From assembly GCA_036480375.1 (NCBI GenBank), contig JAZGGI010000033.1, positions 62,001 through 126,000 on the forward strand: DNA of 64,000 bases, read 5' to 3'. A program made the translations under genes and the position numbers. The DNA is from Candidatus Zixiibacteriota bacterium. GTDB lineage: Bacteria; Zixibacteria; MSB-5A5; GN15; JAAZOE01. The notes below the pieces were generated by a model. That model did no database searches, was not told the DNA's origin, and was given only the letters and a program-made list of their open reading frames with translations. Shown here one piece after another: positions 28,521 to 36,913 of this stretch (position 1 is its first letter; each line of letters opens with the position of its first letter).

Positions 28521-28800
28521 TTGCTCCGCGGTTTCCACTTTGGATCAAGATGGAACAGGCTTATGGATTTTAGCCGGGGAGAAAAACACCAGATTGATGC
28601 TATTGCGGATTACATCGTGCAGCAACTCTTTATAAATCCTCAGCGTCTTTTAATAGAAGCAAAATGTAAGGATAACCCTACTGATATTTCTGTTACACGA
28701 AATGTCGGGGGCGTGTTGAAGGATGTTGGTGAATATTGGCATAAGGGTGTAACCGGTAATCTACATTTTCATTTTAAGAATTCTTATCCGTTTTTGAACA
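28521..28800 (+). pseudogene. Fragment of a restriction-endonuclease-like protein
   Basis: The open frame from 28521 has no start codon with an RBS and directly follows the stop of the small membrane protein. The part DFSRGEKHQIDAIADYIVQ...LLIEAKCKD...VTRNVGGVLKDVGEYW looks like the core of a PD-(D/E)XK nuclease domain (E-x-K in IEAKC). The frame then runs into the 3' end of the opposing TPR fragment and loses similarity. It is best read as a gene remnant. The family assignment is tentative. Confidence 0.5.
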
Positions 28801-29252
28801 TCATATTTTTCCCGTAATTCCGCATCGACATTTATCCAGATTGAATCAAATAATTCATATTGCTCGATAGCTTTATCATACCAGTTCGATTTTTCGTAGG
28901 CAAGGCCCAGATAATAATGCGACAAGACATCCCAAATTTGCCAGGTTCCTCGTGGCGAGATGTAAATGGTTTGCAAATGCTGAAACTCGGCGACGGCCTG
29001 GCCTATATTTTCATTCTCGAAATAGGCCAGTGCTTTCATAAATTGCCAATCGAAATTATGTGTTTGAATTGACAGCTTATCAAAGTATTCAAGGGCCGGA
29101 CCGGGATTATTCGCCCCTAATTCGGCACAACCTTTGGAGTACCAATAATACTGTAAATCAGATCCTAAATTTCCTAAATATGTCTTAAGCAATTCATTCA
29201 CGCGCTCGGCCTCCTCCATTTCCCCTGTTTTCCCCAGCAAGTACTGTTACGC
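28761..29252 (-). pseudogene. 5'-truncated TPR protein (C-terminal part of kinase-TPR family)
   Basis: About 160 residues of TPR-like helices (ALAYFENENIGQAVAEFQHL, YYLGLAYEKSNWYDKAIEQYE) end with the KxRIRILK tail typical of the last segment of bacterial Ser/Thr kinase-TPR proteins. In-frame TAA lies just upstream of the first TTG, and no start codon has an RBS. The front of the gene is missing. Its broken end abuts the equally truncated front of the dockerin protein at 29263, on the opposite strand. Confidence 0.7.
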
Positions 29253-29262
29253 AACCAAAGGT

Positions 29263-30591
29263 ATGCATTCCATCACACAAAATTTATATTATTTAAATAA
29301 CGGTGACGCCAGTTTTTCAAAAATCACCGATGATATCGTTTCCACCGATTTAGGAGCCTCATACACATCGATCTTGATCGATTATGACAATGACGGCAAT
29401 TTGGATATTTTTGTGGCCGATCAAGGCACCATGCCACCCTCCGGACCATGCTATGACCAGCTATATCATGGCGAGGGAGACGGGAGTTTTACGAAAGTTG
29501 TTTCCGGAGAGATAGTTGATGACTCGGTGCATTCCCATGGAATTGCCTGCGCTGATTTCGATAATGATGGGGATCAGGATTTGATGGTTCTCAAGTATAA
29601 TGCCGAAAATGTAATGTTTGAAAATAACGGCGGTGAATTTACGGCAATTACCGGAGCCAATTTCCTCAGCGATGTCTTTGCGTCCGGTATTAGCTGGGGC
29701 GACTGCGATAATGACGGCGATTTGGATTTATTCGTAGCCTGTTATCAGGGATATAATAACGCGCTTTATCTAAACAATGGCGACGGCACATTTTTAGAAA
29801 TTACCGGCGAAAATATTGTTAATGACGGCGCCTGGTCTTCGGGCAGTTGCTGGGGGGATTTTGATAATGACGGCGATCTTGACTTATACGTCACGAATTA
29901 TCGGACCGGCTATGCTTCGCCAAATTATCTATATTTAAATGATGGACAAGCCAATTTTACATTAATCGAAGAACCAAACTATGTAAACATTCCGGGGCAG
30001 TCAGGAATGGTGGCCTCAGCCGATTACGACCATGACGGCTATCTTGATCTTTATCATATCAATTGGTCTGAGGGAGAACCGAATGTATTGTATCGCAATA
30101 ACGGCTGGAATAATAATTGGTTAAACGTTAAATGCATAGGTACTTCTTCAAATGGGTCAGCTATCGGAGCAAAGATAATAGCCTACGCGCAAATAAACGG
30201 ATCCAGCGTTCAGCAATTAAGAGAAATAACCTCGCTTACCGGCAATGGATCGCAGAACAACCTTAACGCTCATTTTGGATTGGGCGACGCTACTATTGTT
30301 GATACCGTCAAGGTTATATGGCCGAGCGGAGTCGTCAATGTTTTAAACGACGTTGCCATAAATCAGTTTATAGAGATACTTGAAGTATGCGGTGACGCCA
30401 ATGACGATCTGGGAGTAAACGTGGGTGACGCGGTCTATATCATTAACCACGTTTTCAAAGGCGGCCCAGCCCCTGAGCCGCTAATAGCTGGAGATGCCAA
30501 TTGCGACGGCGAGTGCAATGTTGGCGATGCAGTATATTTAATAAATCATGTCTTCAAAGGCGACCCGGGACCGTGTTCCGAATGCAATTAA
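29263..30591 (+). CDS. VCBS/FG-GAP repeat protein with ASPIC/UnbV domain and dockerin, probably N-truncated
   Basis: This 442-residue protein has about five repeats of the calcium-loop type DYDNDGNLDIFVAD / DFDNDGDLDLYVTNY (residues ~40-290), forming a beta-propeller. An ASPIC/UnbV domain follows (GSAIGAKIIAYA...GLGDATIVDTVKVIWPSG), then a C-terminal double dockerin (CGDANDDLGVNVGDAVYIIN and a second copy). Such proteins are extracellular. It has no signal peptide and no RBS before the ATG; the frame is open further upstream into the TPR fragment. It is therefore probably missing its front and not exported as it stands. Confidence 0.8.
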   Translation: MHSITQNLYYLNNGDASFSKITDDIVSTDLGASYTSILIDYDNDGNLDIFVADQGTMPPSGPCYDQLYHGEGDGSFTKVVSGEIVDDSVHSHGIACADFDNDGDQDLMVLKYNAENVMFENNGGEFTAITGANFLSDVFASGISWGDCDNDGDLDLFVACYQGYNNALYLNNGDGTFLEITGENIVNDGAWSSGSCWGDFDNDGDLDLYVTNYRTGYASPNYLYLNDGQANFTLIEEPNYVNIPGQSGMVASADYDHDGYLDLYHINWSEGEPNVLYRNNGWNNNWLNVKCIGTSSNGSAIGAKIIAYAQINGSSVQQLREITSLTGNGSQNNLNAHFGLGDATIVDTVKVIWPSGVVNVLNDVAINQFIEILEVCGDANDDLGVNVGDAVYIINHVFKGGPAPEPLIAGDANCDGECNVGDAVYLINHVFKGDPGPCSECN

Positions 30592-30634
30592 AGGAATACA
30601 GATAATGGGGGGTAATATACTTGACTAATGGCGA

Positions 30635-30679
30635 ACAGTACAGTATATTACAGTACAGTATATTGCAGGACAGTATATT
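30635..30679. repeat. Three 15-bp tandem repeats
   Basis: ACAGTACAGTATATT occurs at 30635-30649 and 30650-30664. A third unit with changed front, GCAGGACAGTATATT, is at 30665-30679. The repeats lie between two dockerin genes and just upstream of the metalloprotease gene. Confidence 0.9.
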
Positions 30680-30794
30680 ATACCACCGCCTGTAATTAGC
30701 AGTCATATGCAATTAAGGCAACGGTTTATAAATACTCGAATGTATTGCTGTATTGCCAACAAAATATCCTGGGGAGATTCTGGCGGAGTATATC

Positions 30795-33700
30795 ATGATT
30801 AACGAATTGCCCGGGGCTAGGAAGCGACTTTTTCAATTAAGAACTAATTTTCCATTAGTATTGGTTATACTGATTTTTCAAATCACATGTTTTCCGAAAA
30901 ATGCAATTGCACAGGAAGATAGCGCAGAACAGCATGGTGGTTGCGCGACGCAATATTTGTGGGAGCAGGTTAAAGATCAGGTAAAAATATATGACAAAAA
31001 CGCTGATTGTCCGACATACGGCCCTTGCGACGACCCCGCAGTTCGGGATACTCATATTCCGGATGAAAATACGCCAATTAAATATATTTCTCTGTATTTT
31101 CAGAATGTTTGCAACGATGATGGCTCAAATCCTGCTGGTGACTATAGCGATGTGTTAACAATGGTAACTGATCTAAATGCCGACTTTGAACCTTGGCGCA
31201 TCCAGTTTGTCTACGACTGGCGGTACGTTTACTCTACGGAGTATCGCGAAGTTGAAGTGTTTAGTACGGATTACGATCTAAAATTCAATTTCGCCGTTGA
31301 TCCTTTGAATAATCTCAATACATTCGTGACTACAAGTTGGGGCTTCTGGAATGACGACTATTACGTTTGGTCGTATACGGCGAGAGATCCGTGGAATGGG
31401 GGGGAAACTTACGCTGGTGGCATCGTTATGAACCCTTCCAAAACTAGCGATGCCGGGTTGTTTTCCCATGAAGTGGGTCATTGTCTCGGCTTGTACCACC
31501 CATTCGCGTACGATGGAACAGCCTCGGGGGGCGGAGAGCCCTGCGGTCCCTGCTACGATTCCCCTGGTGGCATTGATCAGGACATCAAAGGCGATAAGTG
31601 TTCCGATACCCCGCCTACGACCTGCAGCTACTACTGCGGCGATCCGGGAGGGATCGACAACTGTTCGGGTCAACCTTGGGGAGCAACCGGCTGGTCAAAC
31701 TATATGGGGTATGCCGAACCTTGGAGCTGCAAAGACCATTTCACACCCCAGCAGGCTGGTCGTGTGCATTGCTGGGCGGAGGACGCACTGGCTGGTTGGA
31801 TCTCGTATGCCAAGATAGAAGCTTATTCGAATTTCGGCCCTGCTCCTCTTGACGTTCAGTTCGAGGGGTTCACATCAATGACCCCGTACAGCTGGGATTG
31901 GGATTTTGGAGATGAAGTATCCGGCAGCGGTCAAACTCCGATTCATACCTATACTGAGCCTGGTGTTTATAATACATCGGTTTTGCTTGACGCTGTAGAA
32001 GGCACCTTTGATGCCACAATTGCCCGTGATATTTGGGTTTATGCCGATACGGTGAAGGTCCGAAACGCCATGGCCTCAGCATGGCAGCCGGTTAGAGTTG
32101 ATATTTGCGCCCGCATCTCAGTACCGGTAGATTATATAGTACTCCCCCTGAACTGGTCGGGTCCGGGTTATTTGATGCTGGATTCTATCAGCACAACCGG
32201 CCTTCGAACAGAATCATGTTTTCCCCCGACCTGGCTGGAACTTGACCAGATGAATGGCGGCGCTCTTAAGCTTCAGACAGTAGTAGATGGATTAGCTATG
32301 GTACCGGATACCGGGGCCATTGTAAGTTTATGGTTCACGCCGGTTGTACCGGGATCATATGCCGAGAATGAGATTCGCATAGAGCCATATTCTTCTTCAT
32401 ATGTTTTTGAGTTTTCCACTATCAGGGGATTATATACTCCGGAAGCAGTAAATGGACAGGTCATTGTATGTGAACCCGGTGTAAATTGTGGGGATTGTTT
32501 TGATACTGATCAGGACGGCTATGGCAATCCCGGTTATGGCAATGTTTGTCCGGATGACAATTGTCCATATGCATATAATCCCGACCAATTGGACAGCGAC
32601 GGTGATGGGATAGGTGATGCATGTTATTATTGTATTGACACCGATGGTGACGGATATGGTGATCCCGGATATGGCAATGTTTGTCCGGATGATAATTGTC
32701 CCGATCTTTATAACCCCGACCAAACTGACAGTGATGGAGATGGCATTGGCGACGCCTGCTTCTATGTTGCAACAGTTACGGATACAGTAGAAACCGGCTG
32801 TGTCAAATTGGCCGTTGCTAATAATGGCGCATTTGGAGAATTTGACGGCGCAACTATGGATTATTATGATCAAGGGGATTGTTATCCCGAATACCTTGAT
32901 CTCGGTTCGACAATAATTACTTATAAAAAACCAGGTGATGCCTATTTGGCGAATCATTCAATATCAGGTTTAAGGCCGATAGCTGGGATGAGGGATATGA
33001 TAAGTACCCAGACATTGCCAGATTATGGGATTTTTGAAACCGGTACTATGATTACCGAAGATTCTACTTTTGGTTTGGAGATTACCTGGTGGTCGCCTTC
33101 AGGGGAAGATAATTGTCACTTCATTATACAAAGAAAGAAAATATTTAAGTATTCGGACAATCCTTACGACAGTTTATTTGTAGGCGATGTCGCAAATTGG
33201 GAGTTACCGGATTCTGTAGGCCAAAACCTGGGGGGAAGTGATAGTGTTTATAATCTGCTTTATATAAGCGGTCATGGCGTCGGTTGTCAGGATAATGAGC
33301 GCCGCTATGGTGGGTTAACATTTCTATGTTCATATCTTAACGATACTTCCACGCTAATAACAGTTCCGTACGGGGCTCAGATAGAACCTATTTCGGGAAT
33401 TGTTGAATCTGGTTTCGATCCATTTTATATATTTAATCTTATAAGTCAACCAAATTATTCCGTATGGCCGACCAGAGATAATCTTTTAAGCACTATGACT
33501 TATGCCGACAATCTAAGTATGACTAATATTGATACCTTTTATACATACTCTGCCTTGATTTCTTTGCGTGATGGAACTGTTAATGATCTCCGCGAAAATG
33601 TTATTCGGGCCAGGAACTGGGCAAGTAATTATCTGGGTTTACCCTATTTTTATGTAAAAGGCGATGCCAATGGTGACGGCGATGTCAATATCGGTGATGC

Positions 33701-33848
33701 CGTTTTCATCATAAACACTGTTTTCAAAGGCGGCCCATCTCCAAGTCCACTTGATGCCGGCGATGCCAATTGCGATTACGCTGTTAATATCGGCGATGCC
33801 GTATATTTAATAAATCATGTTTTTAAAGGCGGTCCTAGGCCGTGTTAA
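30795..33848 (+). CDS. Secreted M43-like metalloprotease with PKD, thrombospondin-3 repeats and dockerin
   Basis: The ATG at 30795 has GGCGGAG 6 bases upstream, and a signal peptide follows (FPLVLVILIFQITCFP, cleavage after AIA). The catalytic domain has the zinc site HEVGHCLGLYH at ~225-235 and a Met-turn NYMGY, as in pappalysin-type (M43) peptidases, with many Cys in between. A PKD domain follows (SWDWDFGDE...TYTEPGVY). Two thrombospondin type 3 calcium repeats come next (DTDQDGYGNPGYGNVCPDDNC). A long domain of unknown type precedes the C-terminal double dockerin (GDANGDGDVNIGDAVFIIN). It is probably a cell-surface or secreted protease of ~1017 residues. The open frame extends to 30753, but the upstream TTG has no RBS. 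Confidence 0.85.
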   Translation: MINELPGARKRLFQLRTNFPLVLVILIFQITCFPKNAIAQEDSAEQHGGCATQYLWEQVKDQVKIYDKNADCPTYGPCDDPAVRDTHIPDENTPIKYISLYFQNVCNDDGSNPAGDYSDVLTMVTDLNADFEPWRIQFVYDWRYVYSTEYREVEVFSTDYDLKFNFAVDPLNNLNTFVTTSWGFWNDDYYVWSYTARDPWNGGETYAGGIVMNPSKTSDAGLFSHEVGHCLGLYHPFAYDGTASGGGEPCGPCYDSPGGIDQDIKGDKCSDTPPTTCSYYCGDPGGIDNCSGQPWGATGWSNYMGYAEPWSCKDHFTPQQAGRVHCWAEDALAGWISYAKIEAYSNFGPAPLDVQFEGFTSMTPYSWDWDFGDEVSGSGQTPIHTYTEPGVYNTSVLLDAVEGTFDATIARDIWVYADTVKVRNAMASAWQPVRVDICARISVPVDYIVLPLNWSGPGYLMLDSISTTGLRTESCFPPTWLELDQMNGGALKLQTVVDGLAMVPDTGAIVSLWFTPVVPGSYAENEIRIEPYSSSYVFEFSTIRGLYTPEAVNGQVIVCEPGVNCGDCFDTDQDGYGNPGYGNVCPDDNCPYAYNPDQLDSDGDGIGDACYYCIDTDGDGYGDPGYGNVCPDDNCPDLYNPDQTDSDGDGIGDACFYVATVTDTVETGCVKLAVANNGAFGEFDGATMDYYDQGDCYPEYLDLGSTIITYKKPGDAYLANHSISGLRPIAGMRDMISTQTLPDYGIFETGTMITEDSTFGLEITWWSPSGEDNCHFIIQRKKIFKYSDNPYDSLFVGDVANWELPDSVGQNLGGSDSVYNLLYISGHGVGCQDNERRYGGLTFLCSYLNDTSTLITVPYGAQIEPISGIVESGFDPFYIFNLISQPNYSVWPTRDNLLSTMTYADNLSMTNIDTFYTYSALISLRDGTVNDLRENVIRARNWASNYLGLPYFYVKGDANGDGDVNIGDAVFIINTVFKGGPSPSPLDAGDANCDYAVNIGDAVYLINHVFKGGPRPC

Positions 33849-33987
33849 GAATGCCAATAATAGTTTTCTAAAAAAAGAACCAATGCCTTGAGAATTTTGA
33901 TTCATTATTTGAATATCGCACCAAAATTCTGTCCGCTGCGTCACCCTGTCCCTGGGAACAGTCCGTCGCGACGCTGATAGATTGCTG

Positions 33988-34260
33988 TTACCATACACAC
34001 GATTCCATTGTGAAAATATGAGTTCTAAGTTTCATATGACTAATATATTCCTGAAGAAAATCATCAATATTTTTATCTTTTGTAGCCAGACCAGGTTTTT
34101 TCAATCTTTCAGAGTTTCTCAGAGAATCGATTTTTCCGGCCAGTTCCTTTGCCTGTTTTTGTGTTCCAGCTTTAATCCATTTATGCTTTCCGCGATAGGA
34201 AACGACAACATAATAAGTTCTTTTACCTGTTTTTGACTTCTTAAATTGAATACTCGGCAT
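33988..34260 (-). pseudogene. Tyrosine recombinase (integrase), N-terminal fragment
   Basis: The 90 residues start PSIQFKKSKTGKRTYYVVVSYRGKHKWIKAG, an Arm-type DNA-binding domain. The start of a core-binding domain follows (DKNIDDFLQEYISHMKLRT), and then the frame ends. The catalytic domain with its Arg-His-Arg-Tyr residues is absent. It points away from, and starts ~110 bases from, a duplicated piece of tRNA-Ser. It is the remnant of an integrative element that used that tRNA. Confidence 0.8.
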
Positions 34261-34368
34261 ATTAATTCCGGAAAATAAAGTTAGAGCTATGTTAGAAAAT
34301 CTAAAAACCGGAGAGACATTTATCGATAACTAATTGCAATTCAAGGAAATTAATTGTTAGAAATAATT

Positions 34369-34385
34369 ATGGCGGAGAGGCAGGG
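34369..34385. repeat. Duplicate of the tRNA-Ser 3' end (att-site scar)
   Basis: ATGGCGGAGAGGCAGGG at 34369-34385 is identical to 34460-34476, which covers CCA, acceptor stem and part of the T arm of the tRNA-Ser gene. Such a direct repeat of a tRNA 3' end is the mark left by tyrosine-recombinase integration. Confidence 0.85.
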
Positions 34386-34460
34386 GAACATATAGAACTT
34401 CGATTACTGAGAAATAAAAGCCAGGACATTTATGCGACAGCTGAAAACATGATATATTCA

Positions 34461-34550
34461 TGGCGGAGAGGCAGGGATTCGAACCCTGGGAACCCGTAAA
34501 GGCTCAACGGTTTTCGAGACCGCCCCGTTCAACCGCTCCGGCACCTCTCC
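34461..34550 (-). tRNA. tRNA-Ser (anticodon CGA)
   Basis: The 90-nt minus-strand gene begins GGAGAGGTGCCGGAGCGGTT and ends CCTCTCCGCCA. The acceptor stem GGAGAGG/CCTCTCC pairs fully. The anticodon loop CTCGAAA gives CGA (reads UCG), there is a long variable arm as in serine tRNAs, and the T loop is GGTTCGAATCC. The terminal CCA is encoded. Confidence 0.97.
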
Positions 34551-34642
34551 GTATATCAATAAAATCGGGCAAAAATGCCCGCGACGAATCCCATATTAAT
34601 CAAATATCTCTCAATGGTAAAGAGAAAACTTGAAGTAAAATT

Positions 34643-35134
34643 TCAATCGACAGCTTCTATCTTTTTGCACAAATAATCGACTAAGTTTTTTCTCGGCCTA
34701 AATAATTGATAACTGACAAATGTCAAAGCGACAAACAACATCATAATTTCAATGGCGGCTCCCAAAAGATAGAGCGCCAGTCCGTAGAGAGCATGCATCA
34801 AATTCAGGCTATATACCACTACCGAAATCGTGACCATCTGCCTGGTAAAAAACTCATAAGCGTCAATATCAGGCGGGCACGGCCGGGAACTGAAACTCTT
34901 GCGGATAAAATAAGCCGCCACGAAATCGGCAATGCTGATAAATAGCAGGGCATAAAACAGAATATGAATTTGAGAACTGGGAAAATACGGAGCATTTTCC
35001 GCCGATTGAAAACCATGTCCCTTGATAAAAGCAGCAACAAAAAATATCGCGGCCGGCCCAAGGACATTCATGAACAGACCCAGATATGTTGATTTTATAA
35101 TCGCCTTTTGTTTTTCAATATCTGAAATAATCAA
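34643..35134 (-). CDS. Four-helix membrane protein of unknown function
   Basis: This 163-residue protein has four likely transmembrane segments (AAIFFVAAFIKG; HILFYALLFISIADFVAAYF; MVTISVVVYSLNLMHALYGLALYLL; AIEIMMLFVALTFVSYQLF). The TTG start overlaps the tadA stop (TTGA), so translation is coupled to tadA. I do not recognise the family. Small polytopic proteins of this kind are frequent beside housekeeping genes and give no clue to function. Confidence 0.72.
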   Translation of the reverse strand: MIISDIEKQKAIIKSTYLGLFMNVLGPAAIFFVAAFIKGHGFQSAENAPYFPSSQIHILFYALLFISIADFVAAYFIRKSFSSRPCPPDIDAYEFFTRQMVTISVVVYSLNLMHALYGLALYLLGAAIEIMMLFVALTFVSYQLFRPRKNLVDYLCKKIEAVD

Positions 35135-35613
35135 CCGCCACCCCCTTTATTGTTTCGGATTTCCCGGAAAAACGAACGCATCATCTCGGAAATCTCATCA
35201 GCCATAACTCCGCCTTCAAGCTCAATCCGATGATTGAGGCGAGGTTCGGCCGGGATATTGAAAATCGACCCGCAGGCGCCAAACCTGGGATCGGAAGGCC
35301 CGAAAACGATTCTTTTAATTCTAGCCAATACGGCCGCTCCGGCGCACATCGAACACGGCTCGAGCGTGCTATACATGACGGCGTTTTCCAGCCGCCAGTC
35401 TCCGATAGCTTCGCAGGCCGAAGTAATCGCCAATATTTCGGCGTGAGCGGTTGGGTCTTTAAGGCGTTCCGTTTGATTGTAACCCCGTCCCAACAGTTGA
35501 TTATCAAGTACAATTGCCGCCCCGACCGGAACTTCACCTATCCGATATGCCTTTTGCGCTTCCTGTAATGCTATCCGCATCCAGAAATTACTATCAAAGT
35601 TTTCATCAATCAT
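35131..35613 (-). CDS. tadA: tRNA-specific adenosine-34 deaminase
   Basis: This 160-residue cytidine deaminase-fold enzyme converts A34 to inosine in the tRNA-Arg(ACG) anticodon. The zinc site is complete: His and the proton-shuttle Glu in PTAHAEI, and two Cys in PCSMCAGA. WMRIALQEAQKAYRIGEVPVGA at the N-terminus is typical of TadA. It is followed by a coupled membrane protein gene. Confidence 0.95.
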   Translation of the reverse strand: MIDENFDSNFWMRIALQEAQKAYRIGEVPVGAAIVLDNQLLGRGYNQTERLKDPTAHAEILAITSACEAIGDWRLENAVMYSTLEPCSMCAGAAVLARIKRIVFGPSDPRFGACGSIFNIPAEPRLNHRIELEGGVMADEISEMMRSFFREIRNNKGGGG

Positions 35614-35686
35614 TTTTGAAATTTAGTACCGGGGATTTTTTATGGCAAGGATTAATATATAGTCACACTTGCCTAATTGTTTCATC

Positions 35687-35893
35687 TTAAAAAATTGACA
35701 ATGAGTTTAAACAATCAACGCCGCCATCGTTAAAATGCCCGATGACGCCGGCGCCGATTTTCTCGACTATCCGGTAATGCCCCACCATCATTCCTTTCGT
35801 CAGGATGATGTGCGATTGTGTCTTGTCGTCATTATTTCCCATCTGTCTTCTCATACTTTTCGATCAATGCCTGAAAGCTCGGCAGGTCGTTAA
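35687..35893 (-). pseudogene. Kinase-TPR gene relic: end of one copy joined to start of the next
   Basis: On the minus strand, VNDLPSFQALIEKYEKTDGK and a stop reproduce the C-terminal end of the kinase-TPR family (compare FQALLEKYDDNSPR in the gene ending at 36891). Overlapping that stop, ATG at 35842 starts MGNNDDKTQSHIILTKG...HYRIVEKIGAG, the family's N-terminus. That frame loses similarity inside the Gly-rich loop and stops at 35687. The arrangement is that of two tandem kinase genes with nearly everything between and beyond deleted. Confidence 0.85.
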
Positions 35894-35926
35894 CAAAAAC
35901 TATTCCCGCCAATTATTTTCCGCGTT

Positions 35927-36913
35927 TCAAAAAACATCAAGGTCATTACCGGAGACAACCTTTCCGTCGTATCCCTGCCTGATTTCCGACAGCAGTTCTT
36001 CGTCTGTGGCGCCCCAGTAAAGCTGATGATAGAGTATTAGCAATTCCGGTTTTGCCCTTGAGGCCAGCTCAGCAAGTTCATGAGTCGAAGTATGTGAACT
36101 GGAATGATACTCCTTCCAGACCGGCAATCGAGTCTCGAATTTAACAGCCGAGTAGACTTCGTGAATCAGAACGTCGCAACCATCGCACTTCTCCACGATA
36201 CTTTCCGATGGCACCGCGTCGCCGGAGATTACAATCTTGCGATCCGGAGTGGTGAAGACGAAGCCATATGCTTCCGGCCATGAGCCATGTTTCACAACGA
36301 AAGCCTCGACCGTGACATTGGTATCCTGATATATGATTCCGGGTTTGATATCGTGCGTATTAACCCGGTAGCCTGAATCGTTGGCAGGTTCCAGACCATC
36401 GAGACGGATCCTAATATCCTGCTCGTAGGCCGCTAGAATATGCTCGGTCATCTCGGCGATTCCGTTCGGGCCATATACCTCGAGCGGAGCATCTCGACCC
36501 AATACCCAGGGAGTTAAGATAAGATCAGAGTAACCCGCGGTGTGATCGGAATGAAGGTGCGTGACAAACAGTGTTTTCAGATTTTCGACTTTCAGGCCGT
36601 CAACACCCGATTTGTGAGCTGCGGCTGCGCGCCGCACGATTCCGGGGCCGCAATCGATCAGGTACGGAGTATCGTTGACAACAATGGCGATTGCCGGGCC
36701 GGAGCGTTCCGGATTAGCGTTTGGGGTTCCGGTTCCTAAGAGGACTATCCTGGTCACCTCCTGACCTCCGGTGTTTGAATTTGTATCGTCAATGGCATCA
36801 ATCATTCCTGCTTGAAAAAAGAAGATAGCAATGACAAATAGTAATTTCAGGCATTGTGTGATACGCGGTCGAACCATCGGTATTAAGCGCCTATCGCGGA
36901 CTATTGTCATCAT
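35927..36913 (-). CDS. Exported metallo-beta-lactamase-fold hydrolase
   Basis: This protein of ~328 residues has a signal-like helix (LKLLFVIAIFFFQAGMIDA) and an MBL domain. Seen: LLGTGTPNANPERSGPA, YLIDCGPG, the zinc motif THLHSDHTAG, VVKHG, ISGDAVPS (bridging Asp) and YHSSSHTSTHE. The order resembles RNase Z/arylsulfatase-like members, but a signal peptide implies a periplasmic small-molecule substrate. The open frame reaches 36961. The double ATG at 36910-36913 has GGAGAAG just upstream and overlaps the kinase stop. It lies within the kinase array and is probably co-transcribed with the kinase before it. Confidence 0.85.
   Translation of the reverse strand: MMTIVRDRRLIPMVRPRITQCLKLLFVIAIFFFQAGMIDAIDDTNSNTGGQEVTRIVLLGTGTPNANPERSGPAIAIVVNDTPYLIDCGPGIVRRAAAAHKSGVDGLKVENLKTLFVTHLHSDHTAGYSDLILTPWVLGRDAPLEVYGPNGIAEMTEHILAAYEQDIRIRLDGLEPANDSGYRVNTHDIKPGIIYQDTNVTVEAFVVKHGSWPEAYGFVFTTPDRKIVISGDAVPSESIVEKCDGCDVLIHEVYSAVKFETRLPVWKEYHSSSHTSTHELAELASRAKPELLILYHQLYWGATDEELLSEIRQGYDGKVVSGNDLDVF

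Noticed and set aside
32430-32957. 175-codon minus-strand frame inside the metalloprotease gene
   Set aside because: It mirrors the repetitive Asp/Gly-rich thrombospondin repeats, giving an Ile/Thr-rich sequence with no start signal.
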